From the NCBI GenBank assembly GCA_002633005.1, contig NMRA01000557.1, positions 19,679 to 77,953 of the forward strand: a stretch of DNA of 58,275 nt, written 5' to 3'. A program made the translations under genes and the position numbers. This stretch comes from Phoronis australis. Its lineage: Eukaryota > Phoronida > Phoronidae. The notes below the pieces were generated by a model. It was not told the DNA's origin, did not search any database, and was given only the letters and a program-made list of their open reading frames with translations. This document shows, in pieces, positions 1 to 10,251 of this stretch; the stretch's first letter is position 1; each line of letters begins with the position of its first letter.

Positions 1-287
1 CCACAGGCGTCCTCAGCTTCTGATCGTCCCCAATACACTACATATAATACTACAAGGTATGACACTTCGGACTTGAAATTCCACGGGTGCTTCACTTCAG
101 CCGTCCATAGCAAACATAAAACTCAATAAATTTGCACAAAACAGGGGTTCAACAAACCATGAAGAATTGTTCTTTCTCCCAATACCATTCACGGTGTCCT
201 GTTACGGCGACTTCGTAAGAAATTCGCAGTCAAAGAACAAAAATGTTCACAAAAAGCCCCCACACACGTTCTCCCTAGGCCCGTCGA

Positions 288-383
288 GGTCAAGGACGGT
301 ACGGAAATTGCCGCTTTGTCGCGTAAAGTCACGATGTCGCTACTTCCGTAACTCACCGGCAATTTCCGTAACCGTCCTTGACC
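288..383. repeat. Short foldback (inverted repeat, about 96 bp)
   Basis: The left arm GGTCAAGGACGGTACGGAAA followed by TTGCCG is matched by a right arm at 357-383 reading CGGCAATTTCCGTAACCGTC then CTTGACC. The arms pair over about 26 bases with one extra base, around a loop of roughly 43 bases. This looks like a miniature foldback transposon remnant or a hairpin-forming repeat. No target-site duplication was obvious. Confidence 0.7.
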
Positions 384-671
384 TACCAGTGTTGTAGTGG
401 TAAAATTAGAGGTAAGTAGGTGCCCAAAGCCCACCGTATCACCTTGAGCACTGAACCTATCTTATGGTGCGTAGGCGCTACGTTTAAATGACAAAAGGTG
501 GTTGGCTGCACCTACGTGCGCCTACGCTCCACTACAGCACTGAAACCTACAGCACGTTTAAGCAGGCTATTCTTGCATGATTTTCCTATTTGATCAAGTG
601 TTTTAATGAATTGGTGCGAAACAGTTCAACGCTTGACACAGTAAATAATATTCCTGAATTCTCGTGATCTC

Positions 672-860
672 CACTAGGGGCTTCAGCGGTACAAAAGGGT
701 CTTGGTCAACATTCACCATTCTGTCATACCATAAGAACATACCTGCCAAATTTCAATAAGATCCTGCAAGGGGTTTAGGAGATACAACAGCGGACGCTGG
801 ATGCCCAAACAGAAATGATGACAATATGCACCCGCATATAAATATGTGAGTGCATGAAAA
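672..860 (-). repeat. Fragment of dispersed ~420-bp repeat family
   Basis: On the minus strand the motif TGTATCTCCTAAACCCCTTG, followed by CAGGATCTTATT, closely matches the same part of the tandem units at 27451 and 27868. It ends in the 'CCCCTAGTGG' motif seen at the same relative place in other copies. An ORF of 73 codons overlapping it (713-934) is therefore probably not a gene. Confidence 0.6.
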
Positions 861-1062
861 GGTTTCACTGAATACCTACCCTCACAATCCTGGAGGTAAA
901 CCCCCCAGGAGTAAATGTTCTCTTTTTCTTGCATAAGCTTATGGCTGCCAACTTCTGACCAACTGACTTGTTACAAGCCCTTGAAGATCGTTGTCGTTAA
1001 AGGTTCTTGAGCGTTATGGCACAACAGCGCCCACGAATCTGCATTTTGCAAATACCTCTTAC

Positions 1063-1119
1063 CACGTATTTGAAATGGACTCAAGTCCATCAACAAATTG
1101 GTCAGAGGCCATCTGATTG
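1063..1119 (-). CDS. HECT gene exon: N-lobe/C-lobe linker region
   Basis: The acceptor is TATATTTCAG and the donor is GTAAGAGG. Joined in phase 2 to the previous exon it gives NNQMASDQFVDGLESISNTW, which fits the HECT segment normally reading 'QF..GL..LGV'. It ends in phase 2 (a codon starting TG), so at least one more exon must follow, outside the part I could resolve. Confidence 0.75.
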
Positions 1120-4100
1120 CTGAAATATAGCAATTGCTTTGTAATATCAAACACTTTTTCAGACATAATTCGTTTATTGTCAAACATTTTCTTTAGAATC
1201 TACATCCAAGATGTTAAGAGGATGATACACATGGTCTTAGCCACTTCACAGCCCTTATAGAAAGGAAGTGAAAATCTCCCTTGACTCCCATGAGATTCCA
1301 GTTAGATTCTCACTGAATCGCCCATTTTTGTCAGAAATGCCAGTGAGAAGCCAGTGTGAATGGCCAAATGTGAGTTCTACAACTTCACTTAGTTTTGATT
1401 TTTGGCAAGTAGAATGTCCTTGCTAGGAAACCCTCTCAGTTAAGGAATTTGAATAGCTAAGAAGCCAAAAAGAGATTAACTTAACACTAAAAATAATTAA
1501 TTAAAATTGCCCAACAAAATTGTTCGGACCACATGGGAAGCAAAGCTTCTGGTGTTCTGCTGCAGTATGTAAACCTCTGAGCAAGATGGAAACGTACTTG
1601 TAAAACACTAAGTAACTGGCGAGCTTCATAATAACTTTCGTTGTACATCCAATGTCTAACTTATATGTTAAGTTGTAGCACCCATGGTCACTCGCCGAGG
1701 CACTCAACTCCTCCACAACGTTTCTTGCCGTTTCTTCATCTCTAATGTCAAGTATCTGAAATTCAATTAAGACTTTTTACAATAGGAAGCACATTATGCA
1801 GCACTACAAGTGGAGGTCAGAACTAGGCACATGTCTTGGCTATAGCATGAGTAGTCTTCAGTGTTATAAACAGTGCTTTTGTATGAAACAAAATGTAAGC
1901 AGATTAGGCCGGGACCACCATGGGCAATACTCCAACCTACAGACTGCCCCGCGAGAGAGTACTGCTTGCTTTCAAGGGCATCAAGCGATCCCGTGAAAAT
2001 CAGGGATGCTTGCCTACCTTCAAAGAGACCTTTGCCAAAGGCAATCTCTTTCAGCAGAAGCCTAAAAATATAACATCACAATGTCTGTTACCACAAGCAG
2101 GAATGTGAATTTAGTTACCTGAAAAAATAACCCAGTTTGTTCTGATGGCGATTTTGTGCAACGTGAAAAGGACAACATTTCTGATATATGCTATTACAAG
2201 CATACACAAGATTCATAGGCGTTGTGCTTGTGAGTGGATAAAAGGGTCGGCATGTATGAATACCACATCTTTTTGGACAAGAAAGGAGTTTATTGCTTCT
2301 TCAATCCCATTTAGAAATGGCATATCCAAGCAGAACATGGTCAAAGTTTACCTGAAAAACTCTCTAGTGGGGCCTCCATAGTCACTACCATCCTCGCCAC
2401 TAAACTCTATATACATGTATGACTTACGGCCAAAGATGAAGGACGCCTTCTTCAGTGCCCTTGCAGTACTTGAGAAAACTGTCCTTCTGTTAACGATAAT
2501 GGTTGACTTGACATCCTGGATTGTGGCTGAATCTGCCCAAGCCCTAAGGATGCCCTTTAGTCCGTGAGGATGGCTGAGGGTCATTGAGGCTGGCTTGAAC
2601 AAGTTCCTGTTGCTCGTTATTAGTAAGATTGATATAGTGTTTCTGAAAAAGAATGAAGTACGTACATGTATGCTTTGATACAGGTGGATCACCACGCACC
2701 CGTGGTTACCTGGTTAACATCTGATTTGCTTTTGAATTAACTTAAGTCCTTGAACGGATTTTATTTTTGACATTGTGAGGTATCCAGAAGGTCCTAGCAA
2801 TGTCATATCTAATGGGAAGCACCATGTAAACACACACACATGTATCCATATAAATGATAAGAAAGTTAAAAATGTCATTCACAAAACGATTTGCAAATTG
2901 ATAGGGAGGTAAAGAAGAGCAATGCTGAGCATTGAAATGCGCTCACGAAGGCACCTCAATTATGCCATCAAAATGTTTTTGATGAATAATTTTGGATGAG
3001 CTAACAAATAGGATTCATGAAATTGTAAAGCGTTTAGTGTAAATGTGGACACATAAAAGTATCTTTACCTAGACGTGCTTGGTTGGACGCTAGTCTGTCG
3101 CTCCTCTCTAGGTTGTAAGCAGAACTGAATCTGATGAAGTAGGAAAAGAGTCATTCATGTTTCATGTGACAAAATTTTTTACACGTACTGACTTTTCCAC
3201 AACTGTACAGAAATTGGGCAATATGGAAATATGTCATCCTCAAATATTGCACAGCAACCTGTATTTCAAGTTTAGCAGATATCAGACAATTTTTGTTCAT
3301 AAAAAACATGCAAATTAAAACACACGCAACTGCATCAATGTTGACTTAATTCAAACAGGCGTTTCTCAAATAGTGACATTTGGAAAGGAAAAACATAAGA
3401 AGAGTTCATTTATTGAATATCGCTCCCTATGCTGCCCTCGGCTCACTAGTGTTAATGAACCAACTACATTAGGGAAATGACCATACTCTGTTATTATTCC
3501 ATAACTGATATATTAGTGAATCTACTAAAATACTCAAACTCGTGACATTCCTGCTGCCTTTACGCATACCTCTGGATCTTCGATATCTGACAGATCACCA
3601 TCTTGAACCTGATGAAAATATTAGGGAATAATCGACATCATGCAATTAGAACATTACCAAAGTATAAACTTGTCAGATGAACTGGGTCTGATCATGCAAC
3701 TTGTTTAAGGTGGTCAAGCATTTCGTGAGGACAGTTTTCAGCAGCCAGTAAAAGTTTGGGTTAGTCTTAAATTTGTACCCCTTTTGCAAATTAGCACAAT
3801 ATTTAGTATGTGAGCGTGTTAAGCAATTTGGTATTTTGCTCTCACTTCATGTAAAGAAAGGTAGACATATGTGACCCACCACAACAAAATGAATCTTAAG
3901 TCAGAAATCCACTAGGGGGCGGTGCACTATTCGAAGTCGCTGAAAAATCATCGTCAGGTGTCTTCTGAACAACAAGAACAAATTTTATTCCAATTTTCAC
4001 AATCGTTCTCAGAGATTTGGTTGACAGAGGGGTACACAACAAGAAAACGGTAAACGTAGGGTGCATAATACATGTAAATGATATTGGTTGATAAATTGGT

Positions 4101-7100
4101 ATTTTGCATCGTTTCAACTCCGAAGACAGTGCTCAATAACCTTATCTTTTTATGGCTTACCAAGGATTGTTCTCCTATCCCAGCACCACTCTCACAAGTT
4201 GGTTCAATATGTGCCAATGAATCAGACCCCTCCAGTAATTATTAAAATTTACAATACAGTATGGTCAAAACAACACTTGCTCATCCAAAAAATTGTGTTA
4301 TTGTTATGTAAAGTTACGTTGAACAGTTATTGAGATTTTCAACCGCTAAAAGAATGTTTAAAAACTCAAGTCACCATATGGAGTGCAGACATTAGCGTAA
4401 CACCAAGAGTTGAGTAGCAGCGGCGCATTGTCATCTGCTGTATGGGGATGTATAATGGAAGCACGCGTTGAAAAGTGAATGCTGCTAAACTATAACAGTT
4501 GTTACCAGAATAAATTAAATCCCGAACACTCAGTTGAAAAACACTTAAATAGGCACATTCAAAGCTGAAAAGTAATTTGCATCCAAGTGTAGTGATTGAA
4601 AGCCAATCCTCCTTTAGTTGAGGAAAATATTGTGCTTAGTGCTTCTATTTGGTTTTGTCCTCCTTTTCACAGTTCGTGTTCGTCTAAAGCACTAAAAAGC
4701 ATCGAGCTTACAGCGGATATCCCAGCAGGAGTGTTTGTTGCAGATGTAGAAATTCCTGCTTCACCTAAAATATTAAAACATTATGGGTACACATAATTTG
4801 TAGTTAAACTTTGACACCGCTGCACTACCTGTCGACGAAACTTACTTCAAGAGTACGAAACCAGGCTTTATCATTTAGGAAGCTTGACTCCTCACGGTAA
4901 GCACAGACCATTTGACTAGGACTTACACAAAAATAGACTGAACTTGAAGTAGGCATGTGGAGGACGGACTATCCTTTCATTTTGCAATCTCAAATGGCGA
5001 AGTGTCAAAAAAATTAGTCACTTAGCTGTCACAGTAGGATGTATGACAGACTAAAATAAATGTCACAGGAACTAAAATCTCAGCTCCTGAAAATATATGG
5101 TTTGCACAGTTCCACCCTCAATTAACATAGTTGCCATAATATCATTTATTATAATGTCAAGGTCAAAAGCTATTATATGACCGGACATACTTAATGATAA
5201 AAACTGCCTCCCGTTCAGTAACGCTAAGACCTCGCTAAAAACAAGACTTCGCGAGATTACGTGAGATATTGCCGTGCATCTTAAATGAGAACACGTGACT
5301 TTGACTAGGTTTTAGCTAGGTCCTAGCGTAGGTCCTAGCATCTACTGAACGCACGCCTGGTCACAGATTATTCAATCAAGTCACATCATGAGTACAATAG
5401 CCAATCCTAAAGCATGCCAAACGAATGTTGATGGAGAAAATCCTATATGGTTGTAAGTTTTTAAGCTTACTTAATTCAAAGGAAATGTTAACAAACCAAA
5501 CTGATCTAAGCCCTGATTTCCAAGAAACTGAGCAAGAGTTTGATCGTCAATCAGCGTTGAAGTTTCATTTTCTTTCGAGAGTAAAAACCAATAGTTATCG
5601 TGGCAAGGGAAACTTAAATGCTAATAGCAGGTTATTGTGCAAGGTTGCCACATCATCTGCAGGGATTGTTCACATTTATCAGAGTACATTCACAAATGAA
5701 CAAAAACGCACACGCCTGACCAGCAAGCGTTGGTGCTCTATCTCTCACTGTAAGGTTATGTTTTGATCAGTAATGTAAGTAGCAGTGATAATTGTGAACT
5801 GTTCTCTTATATGCTGTAGAAAGAACAGCTCAAAAAATTACAAAGCACCGGTGAAGGATCAACAGCAACAGCCACACACGCAGAAGAGGTAGCGGTTGAA
5901 ACATGACATGGCATTGGCCCTCTTGCAGGCTACCCATACAACACGACTCTCATGTTCACAGCTCACACGCCTGTAAAGTCAGTTCACTGATACATAACTT
6001 TGAGCGTACTCAAAGACTGATTACAGAAGCAAAAAAGCAGCTCACTGACTCATAAAATTGGATGAGTAGCGAAGAGTCCAATTTTTACATGTGCTGGTGC
6101 TGAGGTTGCAGAATAGCAGGTAATCCGTCACTGGCGTAAGTGATCTAAAATGAATACACGCCTGCGTTTAGTCAATGAACTGAGTTTAGCCTTGGCATCC
6201 AAAGCAAAGTGTTTTATTGATGATATAATGCACAAAATCTGATTTCTTTGTAATACAGAAATGCAGTTTTGTACCAACGCCACTTGACACTAGACAAAAA
6301 GTAAACATTAGACCGCTGTAGTGAGAGCCTGTTCTTGTACCAACTACGCTCTGACCAAATGACACACAAAGAATTACACCAGGCTAAGGAATGTGACGCA
6401 ATTAGTGTATACAACACCACAGCACTACATTAAGTGTACATGAACCAAATACTCCTACCACTGACTGTAGACTGAGCTTCTCACATATCACATGTGAACT
6501 TTAGAAAAACATTAAAGTTATTAAAACTTGTACCCAACTTGCAAGTATTAAAATGGGAAAACAAGTTACAAAATATCATTTAAAGGGTAAATTTCAAAAG
6601 TGAACAATGGTATATCTCACTGCACCCTAAATTGACATGTTACATGTATACATCCAAACATGTGCGTGCCATCATATCCACAATTGGAACATAATGTTTG
6701 AAATTTCATGAGTATCCATTAATTAAATTATATCTTAGATAGATACAGCAGCAGACGGTAGACGTATGGACACCAGACCATAATGATTTGAAAAACTAAT
6801 TTGAAAATCAAAACTGATAATTGCATTATTTGGTACTCACCAATGCCAACAGTTGATGGTGGCAACTCACCAATACCAACAGTTGATGTTGGCAACTCAC
6901 CCCTTCTAGCCTGCAAAAGGAGTACAAGTTTAACTTGAACCATAATATTTTAAAACTCAAACATAAAATACGATTTACAAAAGGCAAACACTTAAACTCT
7001 TCAATTGACATCAAACAACCTGGTCTATGATATGGAGACAAATCTTCAGGGTATCCTGCCAAAGTATTAGACACTTTTAACCTAATCCATGCAAGGTATA

Positions 7101-8897
7101 ACAACTATACATATGCATGGCCTATGAAGAGAACTGCTAGACATGAAATGCATATACTAGCCTCATCAAATTGTGCAATCTGAACATTTATCTAGCCTTG
7201 CCTAATGTGCATCCTTAGCCCAACTCCCACCACATCTTACCCACTAGCTGTGACAGTACGGGAAAGCTATTTGTTAGAATAGGACAAGAACATAAGCTGG
7301 AAAGGCACGACATCAGATGTTGACGGATTGTTTAACAAGATGTCTCGCAGACGATTCCTAATTGCAATCTCAGAATCCCCATTGGCAATGTCAATTATAC
7401 TCTCAAGAAAAACCTGTAAAACAAAAGTCAATTTGATATTAAGTTACCCTCAAAGGAGAAAGCTACCATTCTCAATGCAACTTTTATTAAAATTGCAACT
7501 CTGGCCAACTTCTGGTTAGGCACCGTTAACCACTGGTTTATTAGGAGTATTACCAACACTATTTGTCTTATTGGGAAGGTCATTAAACTTTTATTTATAC
7601 CGCTACATATTTAAAACAGTGCATTTGAGGTATCCAAAACAACCAGACAGTGTTGCAAGTTTAATATTTAAGTTGACCTGCACCACAGGGTTTTTCAATG
7701 AAAACTTATCGGGAATTGCGTGAAAGCGCTCGGCGTGTCGATACCGCGTTTCTGCATGTCTCACAGGAATTTGACAATACATAGAGATTGCTCAAATACT
7801 GTGTTTTTGCAGTCACCAAACAAAGAATCAGACTGAGAACCGCTAAGTAACTTATTGCCTACGGATGTTTGTGGGTGTTCTGTTTAACGAGGCGACTTGC
7901 AGCACTAGCAGCAACGATAACCTAGAAATAGGAACACACATGTTGACGTTGATGACAGCATAATGGTAAACACGGACAAATCATTAAAAGTTTTTGATTG
8001 TTATTGTGGTGACTAATTGTAGAACAGAAATAAACATACACCGGGTCTCGGTCTCTAATCTTTGTACTCGAAACGAACTCGAAACTATTTTTGGCAATTT
8101 CTGTGCTCCTTTTGTGCGAACTTAAGATAATTGGTTATCAGACTGTGCTCGAATACATTATAGTTTATGCAGAGGAGTTTCTAGTTCAAGTTTGCCCTTG
8201 AAGACCCTTATATTCGTGCTACAAACTCGAGTAAAAACTCAAAATTTCGAGTTCAAACTCAAACTTATTGCTTTAATATTGGATTTACAAACTGTGAACT
8301 AAGGGCAATAAATTATCTACGTAAGTTATTGTGTACTTGAGCATAGAATAATAGACACTTATCTTGAGTTCGCCCAAAAGTAGAGTGGAAAATGCCAAAC
8401 CAAATGTCGAGTTCCATTTTGAGTAAAAAGATTGGAGACCGGGCCCGGGTCTCTAATAAACGCTCCCCTCTCATAGGGGTTGGGTCTGGTGCACATTTGA
8501 GAAAAAATACATATGATTGATATTGCATGTTTTGGGAAAAATCAAAAATTCAGAAATTTTTTATTATTAGCGAGATCAAGGTTTTAAAGCAAAAACAGCA
8601 TATTTATGGAGTGCAAAAACACATTTCAACTTCATAACATGTAGAACTCAAACTTAAAACGTCCGAGTAATATACAGTATGTGTACAGAAATGCACTTAA
8701 ATAATAATATTATACCCAGTTATTACATGTACCTTGCATTCTGTGACTGCCACCACCACTGGTCTCAGCACTTATCAAAGTACAGATCGTAACCTTGTAT
8801 ATTGTACTATGTTTCCACTCACCTTCTGCTCCGTCAGCACACGGTGTGGGGCGTTGTCCCTTCTATAAACCCCGATACCCCAAGCCTTCGAAACGCG
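1063..8897 (-). CDS. HECT-domain E3 ubiquitin ligase (partial gene, ten exons chained)
   Basis: HECT ligases accept ubiquitin from an E2 on a cysteine and pass it to substrates. The core is certain: the motif SGEDGSDYGGPTREFFR at 2352-2410 and the motif AGQSVGWSIAHGGPG near 1930-1970 are hallmark N-lobe sequences, and SDQFVDGLESISNTW (1063-1119) fits the following QF-x-x-GL segment. Exons run 8823-8897, 7312-7413, 6841-6910, 4712-4764, 3570-3608, 3069-3130, 2352-2642, 1872-2061, 1598-1755 and 1063-1119. Lengths 75, 102, 70, 53, 39, 62, 291, 190, 158 and 57 give phases that agree at every junction. The part upstream of HECT is short, Ser/Thr-rich and acidic, without a domain I recognise. The start codon and the catalytic-cysteine C-lobe are both missing, so the gene extends past 8897 and past the left edge. 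The general architecture resembles the G2E3-like or orphan HECT genes that are expanded in aquatic animals; I would not name an orthologue. Confidence 0.88.
1598..1755 (-). CDS. HECT gene exon: middle of HECT domain
   Basis: The acceptor is TGAATTTCAG and the donor is CAA|GTACGT. The exon begins ILDIRDEETARNVVEEL and ends ASYLVFY. This matches the 'two-turn' part of HECT where the family reads 'lvxyLVfyr'. Reading on through the donor would give a different frame that soon meets a stop, so the GTACGT donor is preferred. Confidence 0.75.
1872..2061 (-). CDS. HECT gene exon: KGLFEG and GWSIAHGGPG motifs
   Basis: The acceptor TATTTTTAG|G joins in phase 2 to REFFR, giving REFFRLLLKEIAFGKGLFEG. 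The exon then runs through DALESKQYSLAGQSVGW and SIAHGGPGLICLHF, both strong HECT signatures. The 3' boundary is uncertain: phase 0 donors exist both at GTTTATAA (used here, exon ends at 1872) and slightly earlier at GTTTCATA (exon would end at 1887). Some residues expected after CLH are missing or altered. Confidence 0.8.
2352..2642 (-). CDS. HECT gene exon: start of HECT domain
   Basis: The acceptor is CTTTTTCAG and the donor is TTTTTCAG|GTAAAC. It opens with NTISILLITSNRNLF, continues with LRAWADSATIQDVKS and TIIVNRRTVFSSTARALKK, and ends in SGEDGSDYGGPTREFFR. 'R..V...A..ALK' followed by 'F.GE.G.D.GGP.REFF' is the classic beginning of a HECT domain. Both ends are phase 2. Confidence 0.9.
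3069..3130 (-). CDS. HECT gene exon (linker before HECT)
   Basis: Two acceptors are possible: after CTTCATCAG (exon to 3130, adding Ile-Gln) or six bases later after ATTCAG (exon to 3124). Both keep the frame, so this could be a small alternative-acceptor exon. It encodes FCLQPREERQTSVQPSTS and ends in phase 2 before GTAAAGAT. Confidence 0.7.
3570..3608 (-). CDS. HECT gene micro-exon, acidic
   Basis: This 39-nt exon has acceptor TTTTCATCAG and donor GAG|GTATGC. It encodes VQDGDLSDIEDPE. Both ends are phase 0, so skipping it would keep the reading frame. Confidence 0.7.
3896..4065 (-). repeat. Dispersed ~420-bp repeat family, partial copy in HECT intron
   Basis: On the minus strand, 'CCCTCTGTCAACCAAATCT', 'GATTGTGAAAATTGG', 'GACGATGATTTTTC' and 'CCCCCTAGTGG' appear in the same order as in the tandem units at 27295 and 27720. 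This is a single partial, diverged copy. Confidence 0.7.
4712..4764 (-). CDS. HECT gene exon, Ser/Thr-rich
   Basis: The acceptor is TAATATTTTAG and the donor is GCT|GTAAGC. In phase 1 it encodes EAGISTSATNTPAGISA, which continues the Ser/Thr/Gly-rich character of the exon at 6841-6910. It ends in phase 0, as the next exon needs. Confidence 0.65.
6841..6910 (-). CDS. HECT gene exon with tandem 30-nt repeat and repeated splice donor
   Basis: The exon follows TTTTGCAG and ends at G|GTGAGTAC. It is made mostly of two 30-nt units, GELPTSTVGI and GELPPSTVGI. Each unit begins with GGTGAGT, which is itself a consensus donor, so three potential donors lie 30 nt apart (exon lengths 70, 40 or 10 nt), all in the same phase. 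A second frame is also open across the repeat, but only the chosen one joins in phase to the neighbours. Confidence 0.65.
7312..7413 (-). CDS. HECT gene exon (upstream region)
   Basis: The acceptor TTGTTTTACAG is good. The exon reads VFLESIIDIANGDSEIAIRN then RLRDILLNN, a fluent coding-like stretch, probably helical, with no domain I recognise. The donor is less certain: the phase 0 site GAT|GTCGTG is weak, and the frame stays open until a stop at about 7270. Confidence 0.55.
8823..8897 (-). CDS. HECT gene exon (most upstream one found)
   Basis: A 75-nt exon lies between GATCTCAG and AAG|GTGAGTGG. It encodes RVSKAWGIGVYRRDNAPHRV then LTEQK. An in-frame stop lies just upstream of the acceptor, so it is not a first exon. 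Phase 0 at both ends fits the next exon at 7413. I do not recognise a domain. Confidence 0.5.
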
Positions 8898-8999
8898 CTG
8901 AGATCAGCGCGTAAGGGGAAAACTGCAAAATCCCTACGATACGATTAGCACAAACACGTCAGAATGGACGCGCACAACAAAAAAACGGAAGTAACAGTA

Positions 9000-10251
9000 C
9001 TGAAAGAGAAATGATTTGATAGAATAGAAAAAAAAACTAAGGGACGCTTTTCAATAAAGCGTCAAAGGCGTTGTCGCGAGACAGGTGGCAAGTCTGGGCA
9101 GAACGACAGATGACCCAATTTTGCACTAAACCCAACCGATCAAGCGAATATATAGTTTTTGTCTTGTTTTTGTTTTATAATATAAGGGTGAGAAAACTTA
9201 AGTAACGTGTTGCATGTCAAAGGGAAGGAACAAAGTGTTCGCAACGCACTTGCACCTTCCGAATATAGATTGTCGAAACTTAAAAAAATGAATAAAGAAA
9301 ACTCCAAATTACCCAAAAACGATAGATGTTCGATACGCATCCTCTGCTCATGCCGTGAATAATGTGCTAACACGAAAGTCACGCATTTCTAAAGCCATGG
9401 GTGACTTTTCACCGCTCGTCCTTCTGAGCGGCTTTTACCAGGATCTAAAAGAAAGCAGCGCCAGAGTCGGACTCAGTTGCGATGACCACGTTGTCCGGTG
9501 TGAGCAAGACCCAATTAAGTGTAATTACGGGACCAAAAACAATAGTAATCGTCTCTGCCTGTACATATTTCTGAATTTTCAAAATGCACTAACCTACAGT
9601 TTTCGTTAAAAACAAATACCACCGCGGCATTCAGATGGAAAAACAACCAAGTTTGGTTTTCGATTTTTAAAAATCGATTAACGTATTAAGCTAAAAACTG
9701 CGAACATTGGGCACGATTGAAGATAAACGACTGTGCGTATTGTCACACTCGGTGGATTTACAAACCGGCGCTGATCAGAGCTAACAGTATCACTTGGATT
9801 ATTCTTTTAATATACAACTAAGCTGCATTGAAACATCTATTAACATCACACAGACGACACAGTGACTAAATATTAGATGTCAACAACTTTTAAAACATCG
9901 CTTATGGTCCAGTGCATGCCGAACTATTACTCGAAGAGTAGTACACTAACCGGACATGCGCCAATTTCGATAGTTAGCTTGCAGTTGTAATGGAACACAT
10001 GTGAAGACAAGAAGATGGCTAGCTTTGTAGTCAATGAGAGAGTGCAAGCAGTGGATGAGGTTGGTCGGTGGGCAGGAGGAAAAGATAGAATACTTATGTA
10101 GTTACTGCAACCAAAATTGTCCAGAAGCTCCAAATCCTCAGTTGGGCTATTACCATATTTGCACTTTTGTAGATATTTTATGATTTGAGTTTTAATAACG
10201 ATTGAACTGGAACTAATGAGACGTGTTGTTTTATTTGCTGTGACATGTTTA
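9000..10251. other. No firm feature
   Basis: Apart from the weak first-exon candidate at 9397, this stretch shows only short ORFs with no recognisable domains. It may include the promoter of the HECT gene, but I could not place a start. Confidence 0.4.
9397..9497 (+). CDS. Weak candidate first exon of a divergent gene
   Basis: An ATG in good context (GCCATGG) opens MGDFSPLVLLSGFYQDLK then ESSARVGLSCDDHVVR, followed by donor-like GGTGTGAGC. It lies about 500 bases upstream of the outermost HECT exon and on the opposite strand, as for a divergent promoter. I found no second exon and no domain, so this may be chance. Confidence 0.2.

Larger units (their letters stand above)
1..1062. other. Left edge: expected 3' exons of the HECT gene not found
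   Basis: The last HECT exon I can place starts at 1063 and ends in phase 2, so the gene must continue toward lower coordinates. I looked on the minus strand for the HECT C-lobe with its catalytic cysteine and did not find it. The stretch instead holds a short foldback (288-383) and a fragment of a dispersed repeat (about 672-860). The remaining exons are probably beyond the window. Confidence 0.5.

Noticed and set aside
713-934. Minus ORF of 73 codons at the place where HECT C-lobe exons are expected
   Set aside because: It overlaps a dispersed repeat shared with 27451 and 27868 and has no HECT-like motif.
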